Assembly: GCF_002090135.1 (NCBI RefSeq)
Contig: NZ_BBRL01000004.1
Span: forward strand, 558,001 to 622,000
Source: Demequina sp. NBRC 110055
Lineage (GTDB): Bacteria > Actinomycetota > Actinomycetes > Actinomycetales > Demequinaceae
Reading direction: 5' to 3'
Length of the DNA stretch: 64,000 nt
Part shown: positions 18,116 through 25,870 of the stretch, piece after piece
How the letters are laid out: every line of letters starts with the position of its first letter
Position numbering within the stretch: position 1 is the first letter of the stretch
The notes under the pieces: generated by a model
Seen by the model: the letters and a program-made list of their open reading frames with translations, nothing else
Told to the model about the DNA's origin: nothing
Databases searched by the model: none
Program-made: the position numbers and the translations under genes

Positions 18116-18595
18116 TCAGCCGACGAGGATGGTGGTGGCCTTGCGCACGGCGGCGTCGGAGCCCATCACGAGCACGGTGTCGCCCGCCTCGAGGAGGAAG
18201 TCGGGGCCGGGTCCCGGGTTGCCGTCCTCCCCGCGGATCACGGCGACGATGGAGGCGCTGGTCTCGGTGCGAATCTTGCCGTCGGCGATGGTGCGGCCGG
18301 TAAGGCCGCCCGAACTTGGCATGGTCACCCACTCGATCGCGAGGCCGTCGATCTGGTGCCTCAGCCCTTCGAGGCGGGACGTGATCGAGGTGCCGCCCAA
18401 CAGTTCGACCAGCGCGGCGGAATCCGACTCTGACAACTCGACGGTGCCGCGGCAGGAGTCCGGATCCTCGCGGTCGTACAGCGCGAAGTCGCGCTTGCCG
18501 TCACGGCGCACCACGACGCCGACGTGATCACCACTGTCCGCCTGGAACTCGTATCGGACGCCGATGCCCGGTAGCGGAGTCTCGTAGATGTCCAT
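18116..18595 (-). CDS. khtT: TrkA-C domain regulatory subunit of the K+/H+ antiporter, KhtT-like
   Basis: A 159-residue soluble protein. The N-terminal part (MDIYETPLPGIGVRYEF, with YDREDP and a LLGG segment) matches the KhtT N-terminal domain, and residues about 80-155 form an RCK-C/TrkA-C domain with LTGRTIADGKIRTETSASIVAVIR and FLLEAGDTVLVMGSDAAV. In Bacillus, KhtT gates KhtU in response to pH and c-di-AMP; ligand binding here is inferred from family only. The ATG is preceded by a 7-bp hairpin that ends two bases before the start codon. Located immediately upstream of the antiporter gene. Confidence 0.88.
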   Translation of the reverse strand: MDIYETPLPGIGVRYEFQADSGDHVGVVVRRDGKRDFALYDREDPDSCRGTVELSESDSAALVELLGGTSITSRLEGLRHQIDGLAIEWVTMPSSGGLTGRTIADGKIRTETSASIVAVIRGEDGNPGPGPDFLLEAGDTVLVMGSDAAVRKATTILVG

Positions 18596-18597
18596 GC

Positions 18598-18619
18598 GGG
18601 CCAGTCTGCCACCTGGCCC
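18598..18619 (-). promoter_or_regulatory. Hairpin abutting the khtT start codon
   Basis: GGGCCAG (18598-18604) and CTGGCCC (18613-18619) form a perfect 7-bp stem with an 8-base loop, ending two bases upstream of the khtT ATG on the minus strand. No separate ribosome site is visible, so the fold could limit initiation. It could also be chance in such GC-rich DNA. Confidence 0.3.
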
Positions 18620-18685
18620 TTCGCCTCTCCTAGCACGGCGTCATGCTGGGCGATGCCTGGGGCCGAGGCCGGAGGCCCGCCCGCG

Positions 18686-19252
18686 TCAGTCGCCCTCGCG
18701 CCGCGCGATCCACTCTCGCGCCAAGAGGCCGTAGATCGCATCGTCGGACACCTCGTCCTCGACCCAGTAAGCCTCCCGGCGGATGCCTTCGGCGAGGAAC
18801 CCGATGCGCTCCAGCACCCGCACCGACGCAATGTTGTGGGGGTGCGTGCACGCTTCGATGCGGTGCACACCCACGTCGAAGACGGCGTAGTCGACGAGGC
18901 GCGCGGTTGCCTCGGTGGCGTAGTGGTGACCGCGTGCCCACGGGTGCAGCGTGAAGCCCACCTCGGCGGTGCGCCCGTTGCCGGACAGATACAGCGCGAC
19001 GTCGCCGAGCACCTTGCCGTCACGCTTGCGCTCGACGGCGAGCTGGTACCACAGGCCCGGCAGCGGGCCCGGCTGGCTCTCCATCGACGCGATGAGTTCG
19101 CGCGCCCGCTCGACCGAGTACGGCGCGCGCCATGCCTGGTATTGGGCGGTAGTGGTGTCGGAGCGGCGCTCGGCGAGATCCTCGGCGTCGTCCATGGTCA
19201 TCGGGCGCAGTACCAGCCGCTCGGTCTCCAGCGGCGCGAACGTGGTCTCCAT
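18686..19252 (-). CDS. GNAT N-acetyltransferase, RimJ/RimL-like
   Basis: A 188-residue acetyltransferase of the Acetyltransf_3 type. It begins with LETERLVLRPMTMDDAEDL, typical of RimJ/RimL-like enzymes, and carries EVGFTLHPWARGHHYATEATARLVDYAV (acetyl-CoA pyrophosphate loop) and HRIEACTHPHNIASVRVLERIGFLAEGIRREAYWVEDEVSDDAIYGLLAREW. Members acetylate protein N-termini or small amines; substrate unknown. The start codon gives the standard N-terminus. It stands alone upstream of khtT on the same strand. Confidence 0.88.
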   Translation of the reverse strand: METTFAPLETERLVLRPMTMDDAEDLAERRSDTTTAQYQAWRAPYSVERARELIASMESQPGPLPGLWYQLAVERKRDGKVLGDVALYLSGNGRTAEVGFTLHPWARGHHYATEATARLVDYAVFDVGVHRIEACTHPHNIASVRVLERIGFLAEGIRREAYWVEDEVSDDAIYGLLAREWIARREGD

Positions 19253-19319
19253 GAACCCACGCTAGTCCCGCCTGGGGCGTGTCGCGACGCGGGCGCACTC
19301 ACGGGCTTACTGTCGAGCC

Positions 19320-20438
19320 ATGCCACGACTGACCAGGTCCCGTCCCGCAGAGCCGGGCATCACCCGACGCCGCAGCGGACGCGGGTGGACTTACCGCGAC
19401 ACGGACGGCGCGACCATCCGCGACGCACGCGAGCGCGAGCGCATCGACGCGTTGGCGATCCCTCCCGCGTGGACCGACGTGTGGATCTGCCCCGATGCGC
19501 ACGGCCACCTGCAGGCGCTGGGCACGGACGAGGCGGGCCGGCGCCAGTATCTCTATCACCCCGCGTGGCGCGAGCGCCGGGATCGCGCCAAGCATGCTCG
19601 CGTGCTCGAGGTGGCGGCGGGGCTTCCCGCGGCCCGCGCGGTGGCCGATGCCGACGTGGCCCGCGACGACCTCTCGCGCGAGCACGTCCTCGGCATCGCG
19701 TTCCGCCTGCTCGACCGGGGGCTGTTCCGCATCGGCGGCGAGGGTTACGCCGCCGACAACGGCTCGTATGGCCTTGCCACCGTGTTGCGCGAGCACGCGC
19801 GCGTCAGTGGCGACGAGGTGACCTTCGACTACGTCGCGAAGTCGGGCAAGGATCGTCACGTGGTGGTACGCGATCCGGACGTGGCGTCGGCCGTCACCAC
19901 CTTGAAGCGACGCTCGGGGGGAGCGCCGGAGCTGCTCGCCTACCGCGTGACGACCGACCCCGTGACCTGGCGCGATCTCGTCAGCGACGACATCAACGGC
20001 TATATCCAGATGGTGGTGCAGCCGGACGCGACGGCGAAGGACTTCCGCACGTGGCATGGCACGGTCATCGCCGCCCAGGCCTTGGGGATGGCCGATGCGG
20101 CGGCGGACCTCTCGCCTACGGCCCGCAAGAAGGTGGTCGCCTCGGTCATGCGGGAGGTGGCCGCGCAGCTGGGCAACACCCCGGCGGTCGCCCGGGCCTC
20201 CTACGTCGACCCGCGGGTCGTGGACCTGTGGGAGGACGGGGTCACGCTCGAGCCCGTCGTCGACGCGTTGGGCGAGCACGGTGAGTCGCTGTCGCCAGGC
20301 GACCGCGATGCGGCGATCCAGGCGGCGCTTGAACAGGCGGTCGTCGACCTGCTGACGACGGCGCCCGACGCGCGGGAGGCGCAGCTGCGCCGCGACGCGA
20401 GGCGGGCGAAGCGGATCGCGAGCGCCACGCGCGTGTAA
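19320..20438 (+). CDS. DNA topoisomerase IB (eukaryotic/poxvirus type)
   Basis: A 372-residue type IB topoisomerase, which relaxes supercoils through a 3'-phosphotyrosyl intermediate. The N-terminal DNA-binding domain has ITRRRSGRGWTYRD and IPPAWTDVWICPDAHGHLQALGTDEAGRRQYLYHP. The catalytic domain shows FRIGGEGYAADNGSYGLATV, KSGKDRH, KDFRTWHGT and the active Tyr295 in RASYVDPRV, close in length to poxvirus and bacterial homologues. It is monocistronic and convergent with the phosphotransferase gene, with a 7-bp hairpin between them. Confidence 0.95.
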   Translation: MPRLTRSRPAEPGITRRRSGRGWTYRDTDGATIRDARERERIDALAIPPAWTDVWICPDAHGHLQALGTDEAGRRQYLYHPAWRERRDRAKHARVLEVAAGLPAARAVADADVARDDLSREHVLGIAFRLLDRGLFRIGGEGYAADNGSYGLATVLREHARVSGDEVTFDYVAKSGKDRHVVVRDPDVASAVTTLKRRSGGAPELLAYRVTTDPVTWRDLVSDDINGYIQMVVQPDATAKDFRTWHGTVIAAQALGMADAAADLSPTARKKVVASVMREVAAQLGNTPAVARASYVDPRVVDLWEDGVTLEPVVDALGEHGESLSPGDRDAAIQAALEQAVVDLLTTAPDAREAQLRRDARRAKRIASATRV

Positions 20439-20443
20439 GCGTC

Positions 20444-20461
20444 GCGCGGGCATTCCCGCGC
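20444..20461. terminator. Hairpin between convergent topoisomerase and phosphotransferase genes
   Basis: GCGCGGG and CCCGCGC form a perfect 7-bp stem with loop CATT, six bases after the topoisomerase stop and just before the stop of the convergent gene. No T-tract on either side, so termination efficiency is uncertain. Confidence 0.45.
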
Positions 20462-20471
20462 CTTGCGGTGT

Positions 20472-21383
20472 TCAGCGCAGGGACTGGCGCAGCGAGGTGA
20501 GCGCGGCGTGTCCGGCCTCGTGGAACGGCTCCTCCTCCATGCAGGCGAGGGTCGCGGCGTAGTGGAGCGCCTCGGCCCGGATGACGCGCTGCCCGGCGGA
20601 CGAGGACACGTATCGCGCGACGGCGGGCTCGCACGCCCCGAGGTAGGCGTCGAGCATCGGCCCCACGTGGTCGGCTCCCACCAGCACGGCGGCCTGGCCG
20701 AGGTCGGTCAGCGGCGACCCGGCCGCGGCGTCTCCCCAGTCGAGGATCCCGGCCAGCCGCCCGGCGCGGGTGAGGACGTTGCGGCCGTGAATGTCCAGAT
20801 GCGCCCACGTGCGCGGCCCCGACGTGGTGTGTGCGGCAGCGGTGAAAGCAGCCCGCAGGCGCGGCCCGTCGGCGATCACCCCCTCGGCTTCGAGGTGGCC
20901 GATGCGGTCGCCGAACACCTCGGCCCGCTCGCCCAGGGTGAGGGAACGGTAGGGATTCACGGGGGCGTCGTCGGGCGCGGTGACGTGGATCTGGGCGAGA
21001 GCGCGGCCAAGGTCGCGGGCACCCTCCACGCTCAGCGGCGCGCCGTAGGCGACGGTGCCGTCGATCCACGGCACCACCGACCACCGCCACGGATAACCAT
21101 GGCCCGGCTCACCCAGGCGGCGCGCCACGGGTGCGGGGAAGGTCCACTGCGCGCCGATCCGCGGCAGCCACTCCCATTCCGTGCGGGCAATCTCCGCACC
21201 GACGGCGCGGCGCGGCATGCGCACGGCGAGCGCATCGCCCAGGCGGAAGGTGACGTTGTCCCATCCTTCGACGCGCGCGCCGAGGGGGAGCGAGGCGAGG
21301 TCAGGATGCTGGTCGGCGAGCAGCGCCCGCACGGTCCCCTCATCGACCTCGACCTCCGCATCCGGGGTCGCCATCAAGGTCAT
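20472..21383 (-). CDS. Aminoglycoside phosphotransferase (APH)-family small-molecule kinase
   Basis: A 303-residue protein of the APH/choline-kinase fold. Visible motifs are a nucleotide-binding N-lobe (GWDNVTFRLGDALAVRMPRR), the catalytic loop HLDIHGRNVL (HxDxxxxN) and the metal-binding ILDWGDAA. The N-lobe RMPRR and PWIDGT segments match chromosomal APH-like kinases common in actinobacteria rather than a named resistance gene; the substrate is unknown and antibiotic resistance should not be assumed. ATG 21383 was chosen from several in-frame starts because GAAG lies upstream; the longer frame to 21545 is probably not used. Confidence 0.82.
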   Translation of the reverse strand: MTLMATPDAEVEVDEGTVRALLADQHPDLASLPLGARVEGWDNVTFRLGDALAVRMPRRAVGAEIARTEWEWLPRIGAQWTFPAPVARRLGEPGHGYPWRWSVVPWIDGTVAYGAPLSVEGARDLGRALAQIHVTAPDDAPVNPYRSLTLGERAEVFGDRIGHLEAEGVIADGPRLRAAFTAAAHTTSGPRTWAHLDIHGRNVLTRAGRLAGILDWGDAAAGSPLTDLGQAAVLVGADHVGPMLDAYLGACEPAVARYVSSSAGQRVIRAEALHYAATLACMEEEPFHEAGHAALTSLRQSLR

Positions 21384-21457
21384 GCTCTTCACGGTAGACC
21401 CGCCGTGCGGGCTTGCCGCAAGACACTCGGCGCGTTCGTGACCTTGCCGTGACTGCC

Positions 21458-22711
21458 TCACGCGAGCAACGTCTCGCCGATGAAACCTCCGGGCGCGCAG
21501 CCCGGCGGTATCGCAAACACCGCGGACCCGATCGGTGTGGTCCATTCATTCAGGAGATCCGCCTCGTCGAGGCGTCGCTGGATGGGGGTGAACTGTGCGT
21601 CAACGTCCGCCTGGAAACTCGCGAAGAGCAGGCCCGTCTCTGAGACTCCGCCGCCGGCGGGCGCCACGTCGTAGTTGTAGCCGCGCCGGAAGATCACCTC
21701 GCGTGAGTCGACCGGGCGCGACCGCGCGATGTGCGCCACGGGGGAGATGACCGTGTTGCCCGCCGCGGTGGTGGCCTCGAAGTCCGGCGCATCCGCCTCG
21801 CGTGAACCCGTGAGCGGAGCGCCATCGGTGATCCGCCGACCCACGGCAAACGAGCGTGCGGTCGGATCCACCTCGTCCCACGTGTCGAGGTTCATCCGGA
21901 TGCGGCGGAGCACCAACGAGGTGCCGCCCGACACCCAGGCGGTCGCGCCGGTACCCGTACACCACACCACGGCGTCAAACCCCGCAGTTCCCGGCTCCGG
22001 GTTGGTGGTGCCGTCGACTTGGCCGAACAGGTTGCGCATGGTGGTGCCGGAGACCTCGGAGCCGTAGGCGCGCCGGAAGCCGTCTTGACGCCACGCGAGT
22101 GATGCGAAGGAGCGCGAGTCCTTGAGCAGCATCCGCACCGCATGAGCGACCGTCACCGGATCGTCCGCGCTCACCACCATGAGCAGGTCGCCGCCCGACC
22201 ACCGCGGGTCAAGGGCATCGATCTCGAACGCGGGCAGGGGCCCCAACCATGCGGGCACGGCGGCGGCTCCGGCCGCCCGCCGGACGAGTTCGGGCCCGAA
22301 CCCGAAGGTCACCGTGAGGGCTGCCGGGACGGTCGCGAGCTCGGGCTCGGTGTCGGCGAGTGCTCCCTCGCCCGACATCAGCCGTTCGGCATCGTCGGTG
22401 AGTACCCGCATCATGCGTGCCAGCGCCTCGCGGTCGGTCCTCTCGAGCAGCCTCAGACCTAGATAGGTCGCGTGGGCGGCGATGGGGGTGTCGATGCCGC
22501 TCTGGTGGTCGCCATGAAACGTCACCGTGCGGGCGCCGTTGAGGCCCGCCGCATCGAGCTCCGCCTGACGCTGGTCCGGCAGCCCCGCACCTGCGCCCAC
22601 CAGCCGGTCCGCGCCGAGCGCGACGGCCGCGCCCACGCCGGCGGCGGCTCCTCCTAAGAGGAACCCCCGCCGGCTGAGGCCGCGACCGGTGTCAGTCGCG
22701 TCCCCGGGCAT
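21458..22711 (-). CDS. Dyp-type heme peroxidase with Tat signal (EfeB-like)
   Basis: A 417-residue exported peroxidase. The N-terminus has a twin-arginine signal, SRRGFLLGGAAAGVGAAVALG, so it is exported folded with its heme. The catalytic Asp lies in the GxxDG motif GQVDGTTNP, and the proximal heme His is probably that of PVAHIARSRP; FRRGYNYD and TGLLFASFQAD are further family segments. It starts on an ATGA overlap with the stop of the PCuAC gene, so both are co-translated. In EfeUOB it would aid iron uptake, but efeU and efeO are absent here, and the copper-chaperone neighbour suggests another role. Confidence 0.93.
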   Translation of the reverse strand: MPGDATDTGRGLSRRGFLLGGAAAGVGAAVALGADRLVGAGAGLPDQRQAELDAAGLNGARTVTFHGDHQSGIDTPIAAHATYLGLRLLERTDREALARMMRVLTDDAERLMSGEGALADTEPELATVPAALTVTFGFGPELVRRAAGAAAVPAWLGPLPAFEIDALDPRWSGGDLLMVVSADDPVTVAHAVRMLLKDSRSFASLAWRQDGFRRAYGSEVSGTTMRNLFGQVDGTTNPEPGTAGFDAVVWCTGTGATAWVSGGTSLVLRRIRMNLDTWDEVDPTARSFAVGRRITDGAPLTGSREADAPDFEATTAAGNTVISPVAHIARSRPVDSREVIFRRGYNYDVAPAGGGVSETGLLFASFQADVDAQFTPIQRRLDEADLLNEWTTPIGSAVFAIPPGCAPGGFIGETLLA

Positions 22712-23214
22712 CAGGAATCCATGTCCATGGGCTCCTGGGGCGTGTACGACTCCTGCGCGCCCGTGTAGTCCTTGGCGTCCGCCGTGAAGTCGAAGGTCGA
22801 GCCGTCCTCGAAGGTCAGCGTGAAATCGACGGTGTCGCCGGCCTCGATGGGCTCGGTGACGTCCATCATCATGACGTGGTTGCCGCCCGGCTCGAGGGTG
22901 AGCTTCTCCCCCGGAGCGATCTCGAAGCCGCCCTCCTTCTGGCTCATCGACATGCCGCCAGAGGCGTCCGAGAGGGTCTCGTGCAGCTCGTTCGTGGGCG
23001 AGGCCGAGGTGTCGACGGAGACGAGCACCACGGTCTCATCGGTGCCATTGGTGAGGTCGCCGAAGGCCGCGGTCATGCCGGACTCGGCGGCCTTGACCCA
23101 GGGGTCGGTGATGGTGATCTCGCCGGGCTCGTCGGCGGAGGCGCAGGCGGACAGAGACAGGGCCGCGACGGCGGCGAGCGCGCCGAGGCGCGCAGGGGTA
23201 AGGACAGCGTTCAT
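22711..23214 (-). CDS. PCu(A)C periplasmic copper chaperone lipoprotein
   Basis: A 167-residue lipoprotein: signal LGALAAVAALSLSAC with lipobox LSAC. The copper site follows the H-x(n)-M-x(~21)-H-x-M pattern: His in NELHETL, Met pair in GGMSMSQ, then NHVMMMDV. Such proteins hand Cu(I) to cytochrome oxidase CuA or related sites. The C-terminal tail DAKDYTGAQESYTPQEPMDMDS adds extra Met residues. It lies between a His-rich membrane protein gene and the DyP peroxidase gene in one operon, downstream of a 96-base structured leader. Confidence 0.92.
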   Translation of the reverse strand: MNAVLTPARLGALAAVAALSLSACASADEPGEITITDPWVKAAESGMTAAFGDLTNGTDETVVLVSVDTSASPTNELHETLSDASGGMSMSQKEGGFEIAPGEKLTLEPGGNHVMMMDVTEPIEAGDTVDFTLTFEDGSTFDFTADAKDYTGAQESYTPQEPMDMDS

Positions 23215-23225
23215 GGGTAACTCCA

Positions 23226-23321
23226 GTCAGGTGGGGACAAACCGCCCCGGGGTAACGGTGAGAAGGCCATCCGCGGGGATGGCCGAAGCTCCCGCCAGGT
23301 TGGCGGGATGTCTCACCTGAC
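23226..23321 (-). promoter_or_regulatory. Structured intergenic element with three nested or tandem stems
   Basis: An outer perfect 8-bp pair, GTCAGGTG (23226-23233) with CACCTGAC (23314-23321), encloses two perfect hairpins: GGCCATCC-gcgg-GGATGGCC (23265-23284) and CCCGCCA-ggt-TGGCGGG (23291-23307). The outer right arm overlaps the stop of the upstream membrane gene. The element ends 12 bases before the PCuAC start codon. It could be a three-way-junction leader, an attenuator or a processing site. I cannot match it to a known riboswitch. Confidence 0.4.
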
Positions 23322-23897
23322 GGGAGGACCTCGCAGGCCGCTGCCACTGGCGAGCACCAGCGGACGGAGCGCGGGGATGCGACAGAGCGCAGCGGTGTGG
23401 CCTGCGGACGGGGCCGAGGCGCGGGGCGCCGCGAGGTTGCGCACGAGTGCAGCGACGATCACGTCGAGTGCGGCGCCGGCGCTGGCGAGCGCCCAGTCGA
23501 GTCGCACGAGTGCGGCGGTGGTGACGAGCGCGGCGACGACGTGCGCGATGCTCATGACGCCTCCACCGTGTCCACCGTGCGCGCCAGCCGGGACCGTCAG
23601 TGCGCCCGCCTCGAGATGATGGGCATGCGTGGCGGCGGTCACCGTCACGCCTCCCGCGCCGAGCACGAACAGAGCGTGGAAGAGGGCCTGGCTCGCGGCC
23701 ACACCGACACCCGTGCGCCACCAGGACACCGTGCGTCCTGCGAGTTGGACGCACACGGCGAAGGACAGCGCGAGCGGCACGAGCACACCGGGAGCCGACG
23801 GCATCGCGCCGCCGCCCAGCACGTGCGAGCCGAGCGCGACGCCAGTCGCGACCGTCGCCGCGACGGCGGCGCGGCCTAGCCGTGCTGTCGCCCTCAT
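23313..23897 (-). CDS. His-rich membrane protein upstream of the copper chaperone
   Basis: A protein of about 194 residues with four or five hydrophobic helices. Between two helices lies a His/Gly-rich loop (THAHHLEAGALTV, GAHGGHGGG) that could bind metal. No named family is recognised. Its position upstream of PCuAC and DyP genes, all on the minus strand and within 100 bases of each other, supports a role in the same copper or heme pathway at the membrane. ATG 23897 and GTG 23903 are both possible starts; neither has an ideal ribosome site. Confidence 0.7.
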   Translation of the reverse strand: MRATARLGRAAVAATVATGVALGSHVLGGGAMPSAPGVLVPLALSFAVCVQLAGRTVSWWRTGVGVAASQALFHALFVLGAGGVTVTAATHAHHLEAGALTVPAGAHGGHGGGVMSIAHVVAALVTTAALVRLDWALASAGAALDVIVAALVRNLAAPRASAPSAGHTAALCRIPALRPLVLASGSGLRGPPVR

Positions 23898-23965
23898 GCC
23901 CACCGCGGCATTTTCGCATAGCCAGCCACGGCATCGGCCTTCCGCAAGCCTGGCACCATAGGGCC

Positions 23966-24568
23966 ATGAGCGACGACGACAAGCCCGACGCCAAGCGCTG
24001 GAACTACAACATCCACTATGGCGAGGCGCTGCTGGAGCGCATCCCCGAGGGTGCGCGCACCGCCGTGGATGTGGGCTGCGGCGAGGGCTTCATGGCGCGA
24101 CGCCTTGTGGAGCGGGGTCTCGCCGTCACGGCGATCGACGAGGACGCGGAGTCGATCCGGCGTGCGCGCGCCCAGGGCAGCGAGTCCATCACCTTCATCG
24201 AGGGTGACGCCCTTACGGACGCGCTTCCCGCCGGAACCTACGACGTCGTCGTCGCCAACGCGTCGGTTCACCACATGGACCTGGTCGAGGGCCTCACCCG
24301 GCTACGCGACCTGGTCGCTCCCGGTGGGGTGCTGCTCGTGGTCGGTATGGCCAAGGGCGGCGTGGTGGACATTCCGCGCGAGATGGTCGCGTCCGTCGTG
24401 GACAAGGGCCACAAGCTCTTCCGCGGCTACTGGGACCACGGTTCGCCGTGCGTGTGGCCGACGCCGCAGACCTACGCGCAGGTGCGCGATACGGCCGCGG
24501 CGCTCATGCCGGGTATTGAGTTCTCCAAGAAGCTCCTGTGGCGCTACACGCTGGTGTGGCAGCGCTGA
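23966..24568 (+). CDS. Class I SAM-dependent methyltransferase
   Basis: A 200-residue protein with a Rossmann SAM-binding motif AVDVGCGEGFMARRL (motif I), the acidic residue in TAIDEDAE, EGDALTD, and DVVVANASVHHMDL / LRDLVAPGGVLLVVGM typical of Methyltransf_11/25. The C-terminal region (WPTPQTYAQVRDTAAALMPG, LWRYTLVWQR) is common to small-molecule methyltransferases; substrate unknown. The ATG at 23966 gives the expected N-terminus; the longer open frame is antisense to the membrane protein gene. It is convergent with the aminotransferase gene, with only ten bases between. Confidence 0.88.
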   Translation: MSDDDKPDAKRWNYNIHYGEALLERIPEGARTAVDVGCGEGFMARRLVERGLAVTAIDEDAESIRRARAQGSESITFIEGDALTDALPAGTYDVVVANASVHHMDLVEGLTRLRDLVAPGGVLLVVGMAKGGVVDIPREMVASVVDKGHKLFRGYWDHGSPCVWPTPQTYAQVRDTAAALMPGIEFSKKLLWRYTLVWQR

Positions 24569-24578
24569 CGCTCGCGGC

Positions 24579-25757
24579 CTAGCCGCGGTGGGTGGAGGCG
24601 CCCATACGGCGCACGGCCTCCGTGAGGATGTCGGGGTGGGTCGCGATGTTGAGGCGCACGTGCCCGGCCCCGCCGGTGCCGAACGTGAGCCCCGAGTTCA
24701 GCGCCACGCGGGCGTGCTCGAGGAAGTGCGCGGCCGGATCGTGGCCGAGGTCGAGCTCGCGGCAGTCGAGCCACGTGAGGTAGGTCGCGGCGGGCAGGGT
24801 GTACCGCACGCCGGGAAGATGCTCCTCGAGCAGCGTCGCGAGGAGCCGGCGATTGCGGTCCAGGCTAGGCAGCAGCGAGTCGAGCCACGGCTCGCCCTCG
24901 TTGTACGCCGCCGTCTGGGCAAGGGTGCCGAAGTGGGTCGGGCCATGGTGGGCCGAGTTGCCGTAGGCCGCGAGTTCGTCGGCCGCCTTGGTGCCCGCGA
25001 TGATGATCGCCGCAGGGATGCCCGCGAGGTTCCAGGCCTTGGACGCGGCCATGACGGAGAAGCCACGCTCGGCTCCCGCCACGGACAGGTAGGGCACGAA
25101 CGTCTCGCCCTCGTAGAACAGCGGGGCGTGAATCTCGTCCGAGACCACGCGCACCCCGTACCGCTCGGCAAGGGCGGCCACGCCCTCGAGCTCAGCGCGG
25201 GTGTGGGCGGTGCCACCCGGGTTGTGCGGGTTGCACAGGAGATAGGCCGCGGGCGCGCCCTCGGCGGTGACGTTGCGGAACGTCTCCTCGAGCGCGGCGA
25301 GGTCCAGACGCATGTCGTCGCCGAGGGGGGCTTCGGCGATGCGCCGGCCGGCGGCCTTGAGGTACGAGTAGAACGGCGGATAGACCGGGGGGTTGACGAC
25401 GATCTGGCCGCCCGGCTCCGTCAGCAACGTGAGGATGTCCGTGTAGCCGGTGATGACATCGGCCACCGTCGTCATCTGCCCGGGCGAGGCCTCCCAGCCC
25501 CACCGACGCGACGCGAAGGCCGACAGTGCCTCGGTGTAGGCGGTGCCCGAGGCGTAACCCATGTCGCCCGTCGCGATGGCGCGCTCCAGCACCTCGCGAA
25601 TGGGAGGGGCGAGCTCGACATCCATCTCCGCAACCCACAGCGGCAGCACGTCCGGGTCGTACCGGCGCCACTTCGCGCTGGTGCGCTCACGCAGCCGAGC
25701 GAGGCTCAGGGTGGACAGCGGGTCGGGCAGGGTCGTCTCGGTGGCAGGCACGGGCAT
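24579..25757 (-). CDS. PLP-dependent aminotransferase / C-S lyase (MalY/PatB-like)
   Basis: A 392-residue fold-type I PLP enzyme. WVAEMDVELAPPIREVL and MGYASGTAYTEALSAFASRRWGW are typical of the MalY/PatB cystathionine beta-lyase-like subgroup; the pyridoxal lysine is in ASKAWNLAG, and NPHNPGGTAHTRAEL, VSDEIHAPL and GHVRLNIATH complete the family pattern. It probably cleaves cystathionine or cysteine-S-conjugates, or acts as an aminotransferase; with metE and metF 11-15 kb away, a sulphur amino-acid role is reasonable. ATG 25757 or GTG 25766 may be the start. Confidence 0.88.
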   Translation of the reverse strand: MPVPATETTLPDPLSTLSLARLRERTSAKWRRYDPDVLPLWVAEMDVELAPPIREVLERAIATGDMGYASGTAYTEALSAFASRRWGWEASPGQMTTVADVITGYTDILTLLTEPGGQIVVNPPVYPPFYSYLKAAGRRIAEAPLGDDMRLDLAALEETFRNVTAEGAPAAYLLCNPHNPGGTAHTRAELEGVAALAERYGVRVVSDEIHAPLFYEGETFVPYLSVAGAERGFSVMAASKAWNLAGIPAAIIIAGTKAADELAAYGNSAHHGPTHFGTLAQTAAYNEGEPWLDSLLPSLDRNRRLLATLLEEHLPGVRYTLPAATYLTWLDCRELDLGHDPAAHFLEHARVALNSGLTFGTGGAGHVRLNIATHPDILTEAVRRMGASTHRG

Positions 25758-25870
25758 AGGGGCCACTCAATCGGACGCGGGCCCGCGGCGCAAGTGGCAT
25801 GAGACCCACCGCACTCGTTGGCCGGTGTGCCGCCCCCGCTGGTCTCGGCGAGCCGTCTAGTCTGCCTGAC

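Noticed and set aside
16428..18332. 634-codon minus-strand frame over the antiporter and KhtT genes
   Set aside because: It is a frame shadow of khtU/khtT, which both show clear family motifs in the accepted frame.
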